NCBI GenBank assembly: GCA_017404265.1
Contig: JAFRCS010000006.1
Coordinates: 210,295-274,294 of the forward strand
Source of the DNA: Mogibacterium sp.
GTDB lineage: Bacteria; Bacillota; Clostridia; Peptostreptococcales; Anaerovoracaceae
DNA length: 64,000 bases
Direction: 5' to 3'
Under the pieces are notes generated by a model that saw only the letters and a program-made list of their open reading frames with translations, had not been told where the DNA came from and searched no databases. Every line of letters starts with the position of its first letter. Positions within the stretch are counted from its first letter, which is position 1. Both the position numbers and the translations under genes were made by a program. Below, piece by piece: positions 43,896 to 52,354 of the stretch.

Positions 43896-45170
43896 ATGAA
43901 ACAAACAGCAAGGATAATATCGACATATTCTGCGGACGTGATGGGCGTATGCTCGGCGCTCTTTGAACTGGGCGGAATGACCATCATGCACGATGCGTCG
44001 GGCTGTAACTCGACCTACACGACTCATGACGAGCCGCGCTGGTTCGACATGGACAGCATGGTCTACATCTCCGGCATCAGTGAGATAGAAGCCATAATGG
44101 GCGATGACGAGAAGCTCATAAGCGATATCGTAGACGCGGCGGAAGTCCTGAAGCCTGCTTTCATAGCAATAGCGGGCACACCTATACCGACCATGACAGG
44201 CTTCGACTTTGAGGCAGTCGCTTCGGTAATAGAACACCGCACAGGCATACCGAGCTTTGGCTTTCCGACCACAGGCATGAACACATACATCCACGGAGCA
44301 TCGATGGCTTTGGCCGGGATCGCCGAAAGGTTTGTGGATGATCCGTCCAAAAGCGATACCCAGCATATGTCTCCGCGCAAGCTCATGTCCGTAGTGGACA
44401 ACTGCTGCATGCGGCCTAATGGAATAAAGGTAAATATTCTGGGACTCACGCCTTTGGATTTCTCCACCAACGGCCAGGACGAGTCCATAGTCCAGTGGCT
44501 CCGTAACGAAGGCTTTGAGGTAATTTCAAAATGGGCAATGGGAAGCAGCCTTGGTGAGATCAGGCGCTCGGCCGAAGCGGACGTGAATCTGGTGGTGTCC
44601 GCTGCCGGATTTGGGGCGGCCAGGGTGCTTTACGAAAGGTTCGGCATCCCGTACGCTGTCGGAGTGCCAATCGGCAATGAACTGCCGGGACTGCTGGCAG
44701 ACCAGATCATCCTCAATGTCAAAAAGTTCAAAGAGATGGACGCTGCCGCTTCAGAAAAAGCACCGTTTGAATCAAGGATAATAAGCGTCGAGTCCGGGGT
44801 ATTCCTGAGCGAAGACGGGAGCTCATATGAAAAAGGCTTTGCGGCTGTGATAGGCGAGGGAGTTTATTCACTGTCGCTCGCAAGCTCGGTCGAGATGGAA
44901 CTCGGCATCCCGTGCAAAGTGCTTTGCGCAACAGAGTGTCCTGAGGATATCCTCAGAGAATGCGACCGCATGACACCTGATGAGGACGATATCATACCGG
45001 AACTCGCAGGCGCTTCTTACGTGATCGCCGACCCACTGTACAGGCCGATCGTACCGGAAAGCGCAAAGTTCATCCCGCTGCCTAGCGAGGCATTCTCCGG
45101 CAGACTTTACCGCGAGGAGATAACGAATCTGATCGAGGATTTCGATCAGCTGTTAAATAAAATCAATTAA
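43896..45170 (+). CDS. Nitrogenase-like component 1, NifK-type
   Basis: 424 residues. VMGVCSALFELGGMTIMHDASGCNSTY provides Cys19 and Cys37 where nitrogenase beta subunits hold P-cluster ligands (quoted here as residues 15-41 in outline). The third expected Cys region reads IAIAGTPIPTMTGFD without Cys. A bridging cluster with fewer ligands, as in DPOR or NifEN-type enzymes, is therefore more likely than a full P-cluster. It sits directly between the NifD-like gene and the substrate-binding lipoprotein. Confidence 0.8.
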   Translation: MKQTARIISTYSADVMGVCSALFELGGMTIMHDASGCNSTYTTHDEPRWFDMDSMVYISGISEIEAIMGDDEKLISDIVDAAEVLKPAFIAIAGTPIPTMTGFDFEAVASVIEHRTGIPSFGFPTTGMNTYIHGASMALAGIAERFVDDPSKSDTQHMSPRKLMSVVDNCCMRPNGIKVNILGLTPLDFSTNGQDESIVQWLRNEGFEVISKWAMGSSLGEIRRSAEADVNLVVSAAGFGAARVLYERFGIPYAVGVPIGNELPGLLADQIILNVKKFKEMDAAASEKAPFESRIISVESGVFLSEDGSSYEKGFAAVIGEGVYSLSLASSVEMELGIPCKVLCATECPEDILRECDRMTPDEDDIIPELAGASYVIADPLYRPIVPESAKFIPLPSEAFSGRLYREEITNLIEDFDQLLNKIN

Positions 45171-45184
45171 AGGAGGTTCTGACT

Positions 45185-46342
45185 ATGAAGAGGATTCTGA
45201 GTAAGAAGAACGGAATGTTAAAACTCATTGTGCTGATGATGGTGCTGTCGATGACCATGATGTCGCTTGCGGCATGTGGAGGCGGCGGAGAAGAAGCTCC
45301 TGCTGAGAGCGCGGACACCATTACCATCACGGATCACGCCGACAGGCAGGTGGAGGTCCCGAAGGACATCCAGCGCATCGCGGTGTGCGACATTTATCCG
45401 CTGCCGAGCGTGCTGGCTGTATTCTTTGATTCGGCCGACAAGATCGTAGGCATGCCGATGCCGTCGATGACAGCCGCGCAGAACGGACTACTGGGCCAGC
45501 TTTATCCTGAGATCCTCAATGCGGAGACAGGATATATCGAAGATGTGAATGTCAACATGGAGGAGCTCGCAAAGCTTGATCCTGATGTAGTATTCTACAG
45601 CGCGTCGAGTTCTGAGCTCGGAGACCAGCTGGCTAACGCGGGCTTCGCTGCGGTCGCTATTTCCGTCAACAAGTGGGACTACAACTGCATCGAGACCCTG
45701 AATAACTGGATCGCGCTGCTGAGCCAGATGTTCCCTGACAGCGACAAGGCCGCCATCGTTGAGGAGAAGTCCAACGCGATGTACGACCTGGTGCAGGAGA
45801 GGGTCAAGGATATCCCGGACGAGGAACGCGCAAACGCATTCTTCCTCTTCCAGTACAGCGACACGACACTGCTGACTTCCGGAAAGCAGTTCTTCGGTCA
45901 GTGGTGGGCTGACGCCATCGGAGCCAAGAACGTCGCGACGGAGCTTTCGACCGACAACTCGGTGGCTGTCAACATGGAGCAGGTCTACGCGTGGAATCCT
46001 GACCTCATCTTCATGACCAACTTCAACGCATACTACCCGGACGACCTGTACAACAACACGGTCGAGGGTTACGACTGGAGCGCGGTAAAGGCGGTGCAGG
46101 ACAAGAGAGTCTTCAAGATGCCGCTTGGCATGTACAGGAGCTACACCCCTGGAGTCGACTGCCCGGTCACGCTGCTGTGGATGGCAAAGACAGCGTATCC
46201 TGAAAAGTTCGAAGACGTGGATGTCATCGCCGAGGCGAAGACGTACTACAAGGAAGTCTTTGGCATCGACCTGACGGATGAGCAGGCTCAGTCGATATTC
46301 GAGCCTGTACAGAGCGCGGGCGAGGGATTTGCTTATCAGTAG
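45185..46342 (+). CDS. Iron-complex/corrinoid-type substrate-binding lipoprotein
   Basis: 385 residues with AAAGGAGG before the ATG. A lipoprotein signal peptide ends in SLAAC (lipid Cys about residue 32), followed by an acidic linker. The mature part has ITITDHADRQVEVPKDIQRIAV, LAKLDPDVVFY and the long backbone helix of class III binding proteins (BtuF/FhuD/FecB). It is aromatic-rich toward the C-terminus (YYPDDLYNNTVEGYDW, FKMPLGMYRSYT). It would deliver the ligand to the FecCD permease encoded at the other end of the operon. Confidence 0.9.
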   Translation: MKRILSKKNGMLKLIVLMMVLSMTMMSLAACGGGGEEAPAESADTITITDHADRQVEVPKDIQRIAVCDIYPLPSVLAVFFDSADKIVGMPMPSMTAAQNGLLGQLYPEILNAETGYIEDVNVNMEELAKLDPDVVFYSASSSELGDQLANAGFAAVAISVNKWDYNCIETLNNWIALLSQMFPDSDKAAIVEEKSNAMYDLVQERVKDIPDEERANAFFLFQYSDTTLLTSGKQFFGQWWADAIGAKNVATELSTDNSVAVNMEQVYAWNPDLIFMTNFNAYYPDDLYNNTVEGYDWSAVKAVQDKRVFKMPLGMYRSYTPGVDCPVTLLWMAKTAYPEKFEDVDVIAEAKTYYKEVFGIDLTDEQAQSIFEPVQSAGEGFAYQ

Positions 46343-46349
46343 AGGGATA

Positions 46350-46377
46350 TTTACTTTTTAAAATAAACATATATAAT
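46350..46377 (+). promoter_or_regulatory. Promoter of the candidate antitoxin RNA
   Basis: TTTACT (46350-46355) and TATAAT (46372-46377) are 16 bp apart. No coding frame with a ribosome binding site follows on this strand. Confidence 0.6.
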
Positions 46378-46383
46378 GGGTTT

Positions 46384-46470
46384 AGAGATGAGCTACCGAT
46401 AAACGGTTAGCCCACGAATAAGTTAGAAACTAACCGCTTCGAATTAGGGCTCGGGCGGTTATTTCTTTAT
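46384..46470 (+). ncRNA. Candidate antitoxin RNA convergent with the small toxin gene
   Basis: A short transcript is predicted from the promoter at 46350-46377 to the hairpin TAACCGC (46431-46437)/GCGGTTA (46455-46461), which is followed by TTTCTTT. The same hairpin reads as a terminator in the other direction, and the toxin stop codon lies in its stem. The RNA would overlap the toxin mRNA at its 3' end, as RNA II does in Fst/par-type loci. Confidence 0.5.
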
Positions 46471-46613
46471 GAATGCAAGAATAGCCATCAATAGCAGACC
46501 GAAGGTCATGCTTAAATATAACGATTCAAAAACGCTCATAAGCATCGCCCTCCTTTCCGAGGGCAATGAGCCCTCTGATGGGGGCTAACCGCCTACCTTC
46601 TATGGTAGCTCAT
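46388..46613. repeat. Nested inverted repeats framing the toxin locus
   Basis: ATGAGCTACC (46388-46397) matches GGTAGCTCAT (46604-46613), and GGTTAGCCC (46405-46413) matches GGGCTAACC (46582-46590). Both convergent transcripts would therefore begin with nearly the same leader. Confidence 0.85.
46459..46539 (-). CDS. Hol-Tox-like 26-residue toxin peptide
   Basis: A 26-codon frame on the - strand encodes MSVFESLYLSMTFGLLLMAI then LAFIKK. It matches the pattern of the putative holin-like toxin family: MxVFExLxLMxxFGxLLxxLLxxI followed by a Lys-rich end. AAAGGAGGG lies eight bases before this ATG; an ATG two codons upstream is too close. A GAGGGC/GCCCTC hairpin precedes the ribosome binding site and may hide it. 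The peptide should be one membrane helix that damages the membrane when overmade. The promoter (TGG-CATAAT, 46618-46626 on the - strand) faces away from uvrB, with a LexA-type box beside it. Confidence 0.75.
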   Translation of the reverse strand: MSVFESLYLSMTFGLLLMAILAFIKK

Positions 46614-46631
46614 AGATATTATGCCACAAAA

Positions 46632-46643
46632 GAACACTTGTTC
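46632..46643. promoter_or_regulatory. LexA (SOS) box between the toxin gene and uvrB
   Basis: GAACACTTGTTC fits the Gram-positive LexA/DinR half-sites GAAC-N4-GTTC exactly. It overlaps the -35 of uvrB and is just upstream of the -10 of the toxin gene. Confidence 0.8.
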
Positions 46644-46666
46644 CTAATTGTTTTTTCTGATATAAT
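46638..46666 (+). promoter_or_regulatory. uvrB promoter
   Basis: TTGTTC (46638-46643) and TATAAT (46661-46666) are 17 bp apart. The ATG is only six bases after the -10, so the mRNA would start at or next to the ATG. Confidence 0.65.
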
Positions 46667-46672
46667 ACCGCT

Positions 46673-48658
46673 ATGCCACAATTCAAAGTTAAAAGTGAAT
46701 ATTCTCCGACGGGCGATCAGCCACAGGCGATAAGAGAGATCGCTGACGGCATTCTTGCGGGCAGGCAGGCTCAGACACTGATGGGTGTCACGGGCTCCGG
46801 CAAGACGTTTACTATGGCCAAAATCATAGAAGCCGTGCAGAAGCCGACGCTGATAATCTCGCACAACAAAACGCTCGCGGCACAGCTGCACGGAGAATTC
46901 AAGGAGTTCTTCCCGGACAACGCGGTGGAGTACTTCGTTTCTTACTATGACTACTATCAGCCGGAGGCCTACGTGCCGTCGACTGACTTATATATTGAAA
47001 AGGACGCGGACATCAACGATGAGATCGACAAGCTGAGACACTCTGCGACGGCGGCGCAGCTGGAGAGGCGGGACGTAATCATAGTCGCTTCGGTCTCGTG
47101 CATATACGGACTCGGAAGTCCTTCGTCCTACAGGAACCAGCTGATCAGTCTGAGGCCGGGAATGGACATGGACCGCATGCAGCTTTTCAGGAAGCTCGTC
47201 GACATCCAGTACACAAGGAATGACATGGATTTCGCGAGGGGCTCTTTCCGTGCGCGCGGCGACATAGTGGACATCTATCCGGCCGGAGGCGAGAGCGCTG
47301 TCAGGGTGGAGTTCTTCGGAGACGAGATAGAGAGCATACATGAGATCGACCCGCTGACGGGTGAGATCACTGGGACGCGCTCGCACATATCCATATTCCC
47401 GGCGAGCCACTACATCACGAGCCGCGAGGACATGCAGCTTGCGGTCGCTTCGATAAGGGAGGAGCTCCGCGAGAGACTCGACTGGTTCCGCTCCAACGGC
47501 AAACTGCTTGAGGCCGAGAGACTGGAGCAGCGCACCAACTATGACATCGAGATGATGATGGAGGTGGGCACCTGCAAGGGCATCGAGAACTACTCGAGGC
47601 ACATCAACTTCCTGAAGCCGGGCGAGAGGCCGTATACGCTGCTCGACTACTTCCCGGATGGGGATTTCCTGACGATAATCGATGAGTCGCACGCGATGCT
47701 GCCGCAGCTGAGGGCCATGTACAACGGCGACCGGGCGAGGAAGGAATCGCTGGTCGAATACGGGTTCAGGCTGCCGTCGGCGTTCGACAACAGGCCGCTG
47801 AAGTTTGACGAGTTCAATGAGCTGACGGGACAGACCGTGTACGTGTCGGCGACCCCTGCGGCGTATGAGTTGGAAAGATCCGGCGGAGTCACGGCGGAGC
47901 AGCTGATCAGGCCGACTGGACTTCTGGATCCTGAGATAGAAGTCAGGCCGACAGAGGGCCAGATAGACGACCTGATGGGCGAGATATTCAAGACGGCCGG
48001 GAAGGGCGAGCGCGTGCTGGTCACGACGCTGACCAAGCGCATGGCGGAAGACCTTTCAAAATTCCTTCAGGAGCAGGGAATAAAGGTTAGATACCTGCAC
48101 TCGGAGATAGACAACTTCGAGAGGCTCGAGATAATACGCGACCTCAGAATGGGCAAGTTCGACGTGCTGGTAGGCATCAACCTGCTGCGTGAGGGACTCG
48201 ACCTGCCGGAGGTGTCGCTGATAGCGATACTCGACGCGGACAAGGAAGGCTTCCTCAGGACTGAGACCTCGCTCATACAGACTGTCGGACGCGCCGCGCG
48301 TAATGAGCACGGACGTGTTATAATGTACGCCGACTACATAAGTAAGGCGATGCGGGTCTGCATAGATGAGACTGCGCGGCGCCGCAAGGCACAGGATGAA
48401 TACAACAAGGCGCACGGCATAGTTCCTAAGACCATAGTCAAGCCTGTGCGCGAGATCGCGAGGGCGACCGGCGAGTACCGCGGCGAGAGAGACCTGAAGG
48501 ACTCGAAGTCGATGACGGCCGCCGAACTGCGCGACACCATAAGAGATATAGAAAAGAGCATGAAAGAGGCGGCCAAGCAGCTTGACTTTGAGCGCGCGGC
48601 CGAGCTCAGAGACGTATTGTTCGAACTCAGAACGGACAGCAGATGGAAAAGAATATAG
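46673..48658 (+). CDS. uvrB: UvrABC excinuclease subunit B
   Basis: 661 residues, full length. Walker A is [12 protein letters not shown], the beta-hairpin region is [16 protein letters not shown] box-like DESHAMLP, helicase motif [12 protein letters not shown], and a C-terminal UVR coiled coil ([17 protein letters not shown]). It verifies DNA lesions delivered by UvrA and loads UvrC. There is no ribosome binding site before the ATG; together with the close TATAAT this suggests a leaderless transcript. A LexA-type box overlaps the promoter, fitting SOS control. It overlaps uvrA by 16 bases. Confidence 0.96.
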   Translation: MPQFKVKSEYSPTGDQPQAIREIADGILAGRQAQTLMGVTGSGKTFTMAKIIEAVQKPTLIISHNKTLAAQLHGEFKEFFPDNAVEYFVSYYDYYQPEAYVPSTDLYIEKDADINDEIDKLRHSATAAQLERRDVIIVASVSCIYGLGSPSSYRNQLISLRPGMDMDRMQLFRKLVDIQYTRNDMDFARGSFRARGDIVDIYPAGGESAVRVEFFGDEIESIHEIDPLTGEITGTRSHISIFPASHYITSREDMQLAVASIREELRERLDWFRSNGKLLEAERLEQRTNYDIEMMMEVGTCKGIENYSRHINFLKPGERPYTLLDYFPDGDFLTIIDESHAMLPQLRAMYNGDRARKESLVEYGFRLPSAFDNRPLKFDEFNELTGQTVYVSATPAAYELERSGGVTAEQLIRPTGLLDPEIEVRPTEGQIDDLMGEIFKTAGKGERVLVTTLTKRMAEDLSKFLQEQGIKVRYLHSEIDNFERLEIIRDLRMGKFDVLVGINLLREGLDLPEVSLIAILDADKEGFLRTETSLIQTVGRAARNEHGRVIMYADYISKAMRVCIDETARRRKAQDEYNKAHGIVPKTIVKPVREIARATGEYRGERDLKDSKSMTAAELRDTIRDIEKSMKEAAKQLDFERAAELRDVLFELRTDSRWKRI

Positions 48659-51537
48659 TCATAAAGGGTGCCCGCGAGCACAATCTCAAGAACATAGACG
48701 TCACGCTGCCGCGTGACAAGATGATAGTCCTTACCGGTCTTTCGGGGTCCGGCAAGTCTTCGCTTGCCTTCGATACCATCTACGCCGAGGGCCAGAAGAA
48801 GTACGTCGAATCGCTGTCATCGTACGCGAGGCAGTTTTTGGGCCTGATGAAGAAGCCTGACGTGCAGTCCATAGAGGGTCTGTCGCCGGCCATCAGCATC
48901 GACCAGAAGACGACAAACAAGAACCCGAGGTCGACGGTAGGTACCGTAACGGAGATCTACGACTATCTGAGGCTGCTCTATGCGAGGATAGGTATCCCGC
49001 ACTGCCCTATATGCGGGCGCGAGATAGCCAGCCAGAACATAGACAGCATCATAGAGAATATACAGACGCATGAAGAGGGCACCAGGATGACGGTCTTTGC
49101 CCCGGTGATAAAGGGACGCAAGGGCGAGCACAGGGCGGTCCTTGACCGCCTGCGCCGCGACGGCTATATCCGCGTGCGCGTCGACGGCGCCATGTCGCGC
49201 CTCGACGATGGCGACATCGTGCTCGCCAAAAACAACAAGCACAACATCGACATAGTCATTGACCGCATAGTCCTCAGAAGCGACAACAGAAGCCGTATAG
49301 CCGAAGCTCTGGAGCTGGCGATCAAGGAAGGCGACGGAGTCTGCAGTGTCCTTTTCGAACCTGCGAAGAAGGCGCAGCAGCCGGCGGACACAGCGGAGGC
49401 AGACGGCAAGATCATAAAGGAAGAAGAGGCTCACGAAGCCGTTTACTCCACCAAATTCTCCTGCCCTGAACACGGAGTGGGCATCGAAGAAATGGAACCG
49501 CGCATGTTCTCGTTCAACGCGCCTTACGGCGCCTGCGACAACTGCAGCGGCCTTGGCTTCACACTGCGCATAACGGATGAGGCTGTCATCACTGATGAAA
49601 ACAAGAGCCTGCTCAACGGAGCGCTGGGCAACGTGTTCTCATCGCTCGACGCCATGGGCTGGTACCGCCACATGTTGAACCGCCTTGCGATAGACCACGG
49701 CACCGACCTGTCGATCCCGTACAAGGATCAGCCGGAGAAGTTCAGGGACGAGCTCCTGCACGGCACCGGCACACGCAAGATCCAGTACACCTACAAGAGC
49801 AGGGCAGGCCGCGTCTCATACATGAACCACACATTCGAGGGCGTCATCCCTAACCTTGAGAGAAGATGGGGCGAGACCAACTCGGATTACATAAAGGAAA
49901 AGATCAGCGAGCTGATGACCGAGGACACATGCCCGGTCTGCAAGGGGCGCAAGCTGAAAGACACGGTGCTCGCCGTCACGGTTGGCGGACTCAACATAAT
50001 GGAGATCTGCGACCTTTCGGTCATGCAGGCAATGGACTTCTTTGAGAAACTCGATTCCGAACTCACGGACAGAGAAAAGAAGATCAGCGCCATGATCACA
50101 AAGGAGATAAAGGCCAGACTTAAATTCCTCAAGGATGTCGGGCTTGGATATCTTACACTGAGCCGCACGTCGGCGACACTGTCCGGCGGAGAGTCGCAGC
50201 GTATACGCCTCGCGACGCAGATCGGCTCGGGCCTCGTAGGAGTCCTTTACATACTCGACGAGCCGTCCATCGGCCTTCATCAGGCCGACAACAGCAAGCT
50301 GCTCGCGTCGCTCCGCGACCTTACAGACATGGGCAATACACTCATCATAGTCGAGCACGACGAGGAGACCATGTACGAGGCTGACCACATCGTGGACATC
50401 GGTCCTGGCGCGGGAGTTAACGGCGGAAAACTGGTTGCACAGGGCACGGTAGATGACATTAAGAACTGCCCTGAATCAGTAACAGGCCAATACCTCTCAG
50501 GTAAGAGGCACATCCCGGTGCCTATGGTGCGCAGGGACGGCACGGGCAAATACCTCGAGATCCTCGGCGCGGCCGAGAACAACCTCAAGGACATAGACGT
50601 GAAGATCCCGGCGGGCAAGCTGGTGCTCATAACGGGCGTGTCGGGCTCGGGCAAGTCGAGCCTTGTGAACGAGATACTCTACAAGGGAGTCTCGCGCGTC
50701 ACCAACCGCACGCAGGAGAAGCCGGGCAAGTTCCGCCAGATAAAAGGCATAGAAAACTTCGACAAGGTCATCAACATCGACCAGTCGCCTATAGGCAAGA
50801 CGCCTCGCTCGAATCCGGCGACATACACCGGCATGTTCACGCACATCCGCAACCTGTTTGCCGAGATGCCTGAGTCCAAGGTCAGAGGCTACAAGCCGGG
50901 ACGCTTCAGCTTCAATGTCAAAGGCGGACGCTGCGAGCACTGCAGCGGCGACGGAATAATCAAGGTGGAGATGAACTTCCTGCCTGACGTCTTTGTGCCT
51001 TGCGAGGTCTGCGGCGGAGCGCGCTACAACCATGAGACCCTTGAGGTCAAATACAAAGGCAAGAACATTTCAGAGGTCCTCAACATGACGGTCGCCGAGG
51101 CGATACCGTTCTTTGAGAACCAGCAGAGCATACTGAGATACCTGAAGACACTCGATGAGGTAGGTCTCGGTTACATCAGCCTCGGACAGCCGTCGACACA
51201 GCTCTCTGGAGGCGAGGCGCAGAGGATCAAGCTCGCGACAGAGCTCTCCAAGAGAAGTACGGGCAAGACGCTTTACATCCTCGATGAGCCAACGACAGGC
51301 CTGCACTTCGCGGACGTGGAGAAGCTGCTCTACGTTCTCAACAGGCTGGTCGACGAGGGCAATACCATCGTCGTCATAGAGCACAACCTCGATGTCATAA
51401 AGCAGGCCGATCACATAATCGACCTCGGACCTGAGGGCGGAGACAAGGGCGGACGGATCGTATGCGAAGGCACGCCGGAAGAAGTCGCGAAGGTGGCCGA
51501 GTCAAAGACCGGTCAGTACCTGAAGCGCATGCTGTAG
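48643..51537 (+). CDS. uvrA: UvrABC excinuclease subunit A
   Basis: 964 residues, full length. Two ABC cassettes are visible: [14 protein letters not shown] and [18 protein letters not shown] in the first, [15 protein letters not shown] and [15 protein letters not shown] in the second. Zinc knuckles [16 protein letters not shown] and [16 protein letters not shown] are present. UvrA dimers scan DNA for damage. It starts inside the uvrB end, so the two are translationally coupled in the normal uvrBA order. Confidence 0.97.
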   Translation: MEKNIVIKGAREHNLKNIDVTLPRDKMIVLTGLSGSGKSSLAFDTIYAEGQKKYVESLSSYARQFLGLMKKPDVQSIEGLSPAISIDQKTTNKNPRSTVGTVTEIYDYLRLLYARIGIPHCPICGREIASQNIDSIIENIQTHEEGTRMTVFAPVIKGRKGEHRAVLDRLRRDGYIRVRVDGAMSRLDDGDIVLAKNNKHNIDIVIDRIVLRSDNRSRIAEALELAIKEGDGVCSVLFEPAKKAQQPADTAEADGKIIKEEEAHEAVYSTKFSCPEHGVGIEEMEPRMFSFNAPYGACDNCSGLGFTLRITDEAVITDENKSLLNGALGNVFSSLDAMGWYRHMLNRLAIDHGTDLSIPYKDQPEKFRDELLHGTGTRKIQYTYKSRAGRVSYMNHTFEGVIPNLERRWGETNSDYIKEKISELMTEDTCPVCKGRKLKDTVLAVTVGGLNIMEICDLSVMQAMDFFEKLDSELTDREKKISAMITKEIKARLKFLKDVGLGYLTLSRTSATLSGGESQRIRLATQIGSGLVGVLYILDEPSIGLHQADNSKLLASLRDLTDMGNTLIIVEHDEETMYEADHIVDIGPGAGVNGGKLVAQGTVDDIKNCPESVTGQYLSGKRHIPVPMVRRDGTGKYLEILGAAENNLKDIDVKIPAGKLVLITGVSGSGKSSLVNEILYKGVSRVTNRTQEKPGKFRQIKGIENFDKVINIDQSPIGKTPRSNPATYTGMFTHIRNLFAEMPESKVRGYKPGRFSFNVKGGRCEHCSGDGIIKVEMNFLPDVFVPCEVCGGARYNHETLEVKYKGKNISEVLNMTVAEAIPFFENQQSILRYLKTLDEVGLGYISLGQPSTQLSGGEAQRIKLATELSKRSTGKTLYILDEPTTGLHFADVEKLLYVLNRLVDEGNTIVVIEHNLDVIKQADHIIDLGPEGGDKGGRIVCEGTPEEVAKVAESKTGQYLKRML

Positions 51538-51566
51538 ACAAACAGACAGAAATAAACACATAAAAA

Positions 51567-51613
51567 ACACGCTTGCTTCATTTTTTAAAGTATATTTAAG
51601 GCAGGCGTGTTTT
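51567..51613 (+). terminator. Terminator after uvrA
   Basis: ACACGCTTGC (51567-51576) pairs with GCAGGCGTGT (51601-51610) with one G-U pair, followed by TTT. The 24-base loop contains the TTTAAAG and TTTAAGG copies 11 bp apart discussed under the findings. Confidence 0.6.
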
Positions 51614-51651
51614 AGTATTATCAGGAAAAACTAAAACAGTGGAGGCTGAGG

Positions 51652-52323
51652 ATGCGCATATTACTTGCAGAAGACGAGATCGCGCTGGCAAAGGCGCTGG
51701 TCAAAATATTTGAGGCGAACAAGTACTCGATCGACGCGGTCCATGACGGGCAGGATGCCCTGGACTACCTCGAGGCGGGCAATTATGACGTGGCTGTGTT
51801 GGATATAATGATGCCTAAAGTCGATGGCATCACGGTGCTGAAGAAGCTGCGCGCAAGCGGAAGCGACATGCCTGTCCTCATGCTCACGGCAAAGTCCGAA
51901 ATAGATGACAAGGTGCTTGGACTCGACAGCGGCGCCAACTATTATCTCACCAAGCCGTTCGACGCCAAGGAGCTGCTTGCGGCGGTCAGAGCCATAACAC
52001 GCTCCGGCAACGAGGTCGACACAAAGCTCAGCTGCGGCAACCTCACACTCGACAGGGGCAGCTTTGAAATGGCGACTCCGTCCGGCTCGGTCAAGCTTGC
52101 CAACAAGGAGTTCCAGATGATGGAGCTGCTGATGGCGAAGCCGGGCAACATCGTATCCGTCGATACATTCATGGACCATATCTGGGGCTATGACACGGAC
52201 ACCGAAAGCAACGTCGTGTGGGTCTACATCTCATATCTCAGAAAGAAACTCACCGCGCTCGGCGCTGACGTAAAGATAAAGGCGACGCGTAATGCGGGAT
52301 ATTCGATAGAAGCCGACGAATGA
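51652..52323 (+). CDS. OmpR/PhoB-type response regulator
   Basis: 223 residues. The receiver domain has the acidic pair in LLAEDE, the phosphorylated Asp in VAVLDIMMP (about residue 51), the switch Thr in MLTAKSE and the Lys in YLTKPFD. A winged-helix DNA-binding domain follows (LANKEFQMMELLM to VWVYISYLRKKL). It should bind tandem 11-bp repeats as a dimer. The sensor kinase gene starts 31 bases downstream. Likely targets are the two promoters with TTTAAGTTT repeats at 53.8 and 55.2 kb. Confidence 0.93.
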   Translation: MRILLAEDEIALAKALVKIFEANKYSIDAVHDGQDALDYLEAGNYDVAVLDIMMPKVDGITVLKKLRASGSDMPVLMLTAKSEIDDKVLGLDSGANYYLTKPFDAKELLAAVRAITRSGNEVDTKLSCGNLTLDRGSFEMATPSGSVKLANKEFQMMELLMAKPGNIVSVDTFMDHIWGYDTDTESNVVWVYISYLRKKLTALGADVKIKATRNAGYSIEADE

Positions 52324-52354
52324 CAGATGACCCACTTGGGGCGGGATAAAGAAC

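Noticed and set aside
41735..45170. Genuine nitrogen-fixation (nifHDK) operon
   Set aside because: NifB, NifE, NifN and NifV are absent, chains are short, and cofactor ligand residues are not evident.
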